Positions 63,838 through 64,000 of a stretch of 64,000 nucleotides of DNA are shown one piece after another. Source of the stretch: Agrypnia vestita (taxonomy: Eukaryota; Arthropoda; Insecta; Trichoptera; Phryganeidae); the NCBI GenBank assembly GCA_016648135.1, contig JADDOH010000144.1:124001-188000 (forward strand). The letters are read 5' to 3'. A model generated the notes under the pieces. It searched no databases. It was given only the letters and a program-made list of their open reading frames with translations, and was not told where the DNA came from. The stretch's first letter is position 1; each line of letters begins with the position of its first letter. Both the position numbers and the translations under genes were made by a program.

Positions 63838-63945
63838 CGGTAGAGACAAGAGGAGCGATTTCAAATCTATTTGTGCTTCCCCCTCCCCCCAGGCCGATCC
63901 AACCAACCCCCGCCTCCCCCTTTCCGCGGGGGGTGGTCGGGGGAT
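63838..63945. other. C-run/G-run strip
   Basis: C-runs of 5, 6, 5 and 5 (63879-63920), then GCGGGGGG and TCGGGGG (63926-63943). The two halves can pair as a hairpin, and the C-runs give a minus-strand G-quadruplex possibility with one long loop (16 nt). Confidence 0.5.
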
Positions 63946-64000
63946 GAAGAATGGGAGATGCAATTTGTATTCTTGCATTACGGCTGCCTATACATTGTCT

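Overview
This is eukaryotic, non-coding, AT-rich DNA, most like a large intron or intergenic desert of an insect genome, probably a lepidopteran. The reasons are the many Helitron ends of the CTAG type, LINE tails of types common in moths and butterflies, a tRNA-derived SINE, and the absence of bacterial gene organisation, operons, rRNA or intact tRNA genes. I found no exon of a host gene that I would defend. Family labels used here (SINE-1, LINE-A to LINE-I, MITE-1 to -3, FB-1 to -5, rep-E, rep-F, HeliN-1 and -2, LTR-1) are mine and rest on comparing copies within the window and on remembered family features; no database was searched.

Layout. 0-9 kb: diverged SINE-1, MITE-1 and MITE-3 foldback elements, LINE-B tails, and a foldback (FB-1) carrying a hammerhead-like motif. 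9-15.3 kb: three LTRs without internal regions, a second foldback (FB-2), and a decayed reverse-transcriptase fragment (LINE-D) abutting a LINE-B tail. 16-24 kb: rep-F, a clear SINE-1, foldback FB-3 between AT microsatellites, a CR1-like LINE end, and the nearly palindromic FB-4. 24-30 kb is sparse, with a Helitron end and a long AT microsatellite. 30-36 kb: Helitron cluster, MITE-2, a GAA/TTC-rich tract, a perfect 28-bp hairpin, an LTR, and a SINE-1 nested inside a CR1 tail. 36-44 kb: a foldback nested in another foldback, a full-length rep-F, and the largest coding relic, a dead LINE with RT motifs (LINE-G, 42.3-43.6 kb). 44-54 kb: Helitrons, LINE-C, a Helitron 5' end, SINE-1, a 31-bp minisatellite and an LTR. 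54-64 kb: several LINE tails, two oppositely oriented HeliN-2 copies, and a Helitron whose insertion into an older repeat can be read to the base.

How the parts relate. Nothing here works as a pathway; the window is a record of retrotransposons (LINEs supplying RT for SINE-1), Helitrons inserting between A and T, and foldback elements nesting in each other. Three signals deserve most attention: (1) at least eight loci, mostly in foldback elements, share a CTGATGA-hairpin-GAAAC core like the hammerhead ribozymes reported from Penelope-like elements; (2) HeliN-1, a small Helitron family whose copies appear to carry a tRNA-like segment; (3) LTRs and one Helitron-associated tract rich in GAA/TTC blocks resembling heat-shock elements. 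About a dozen islands of higher GC with no repeat identity are candidates for conserved regulatory DNA.
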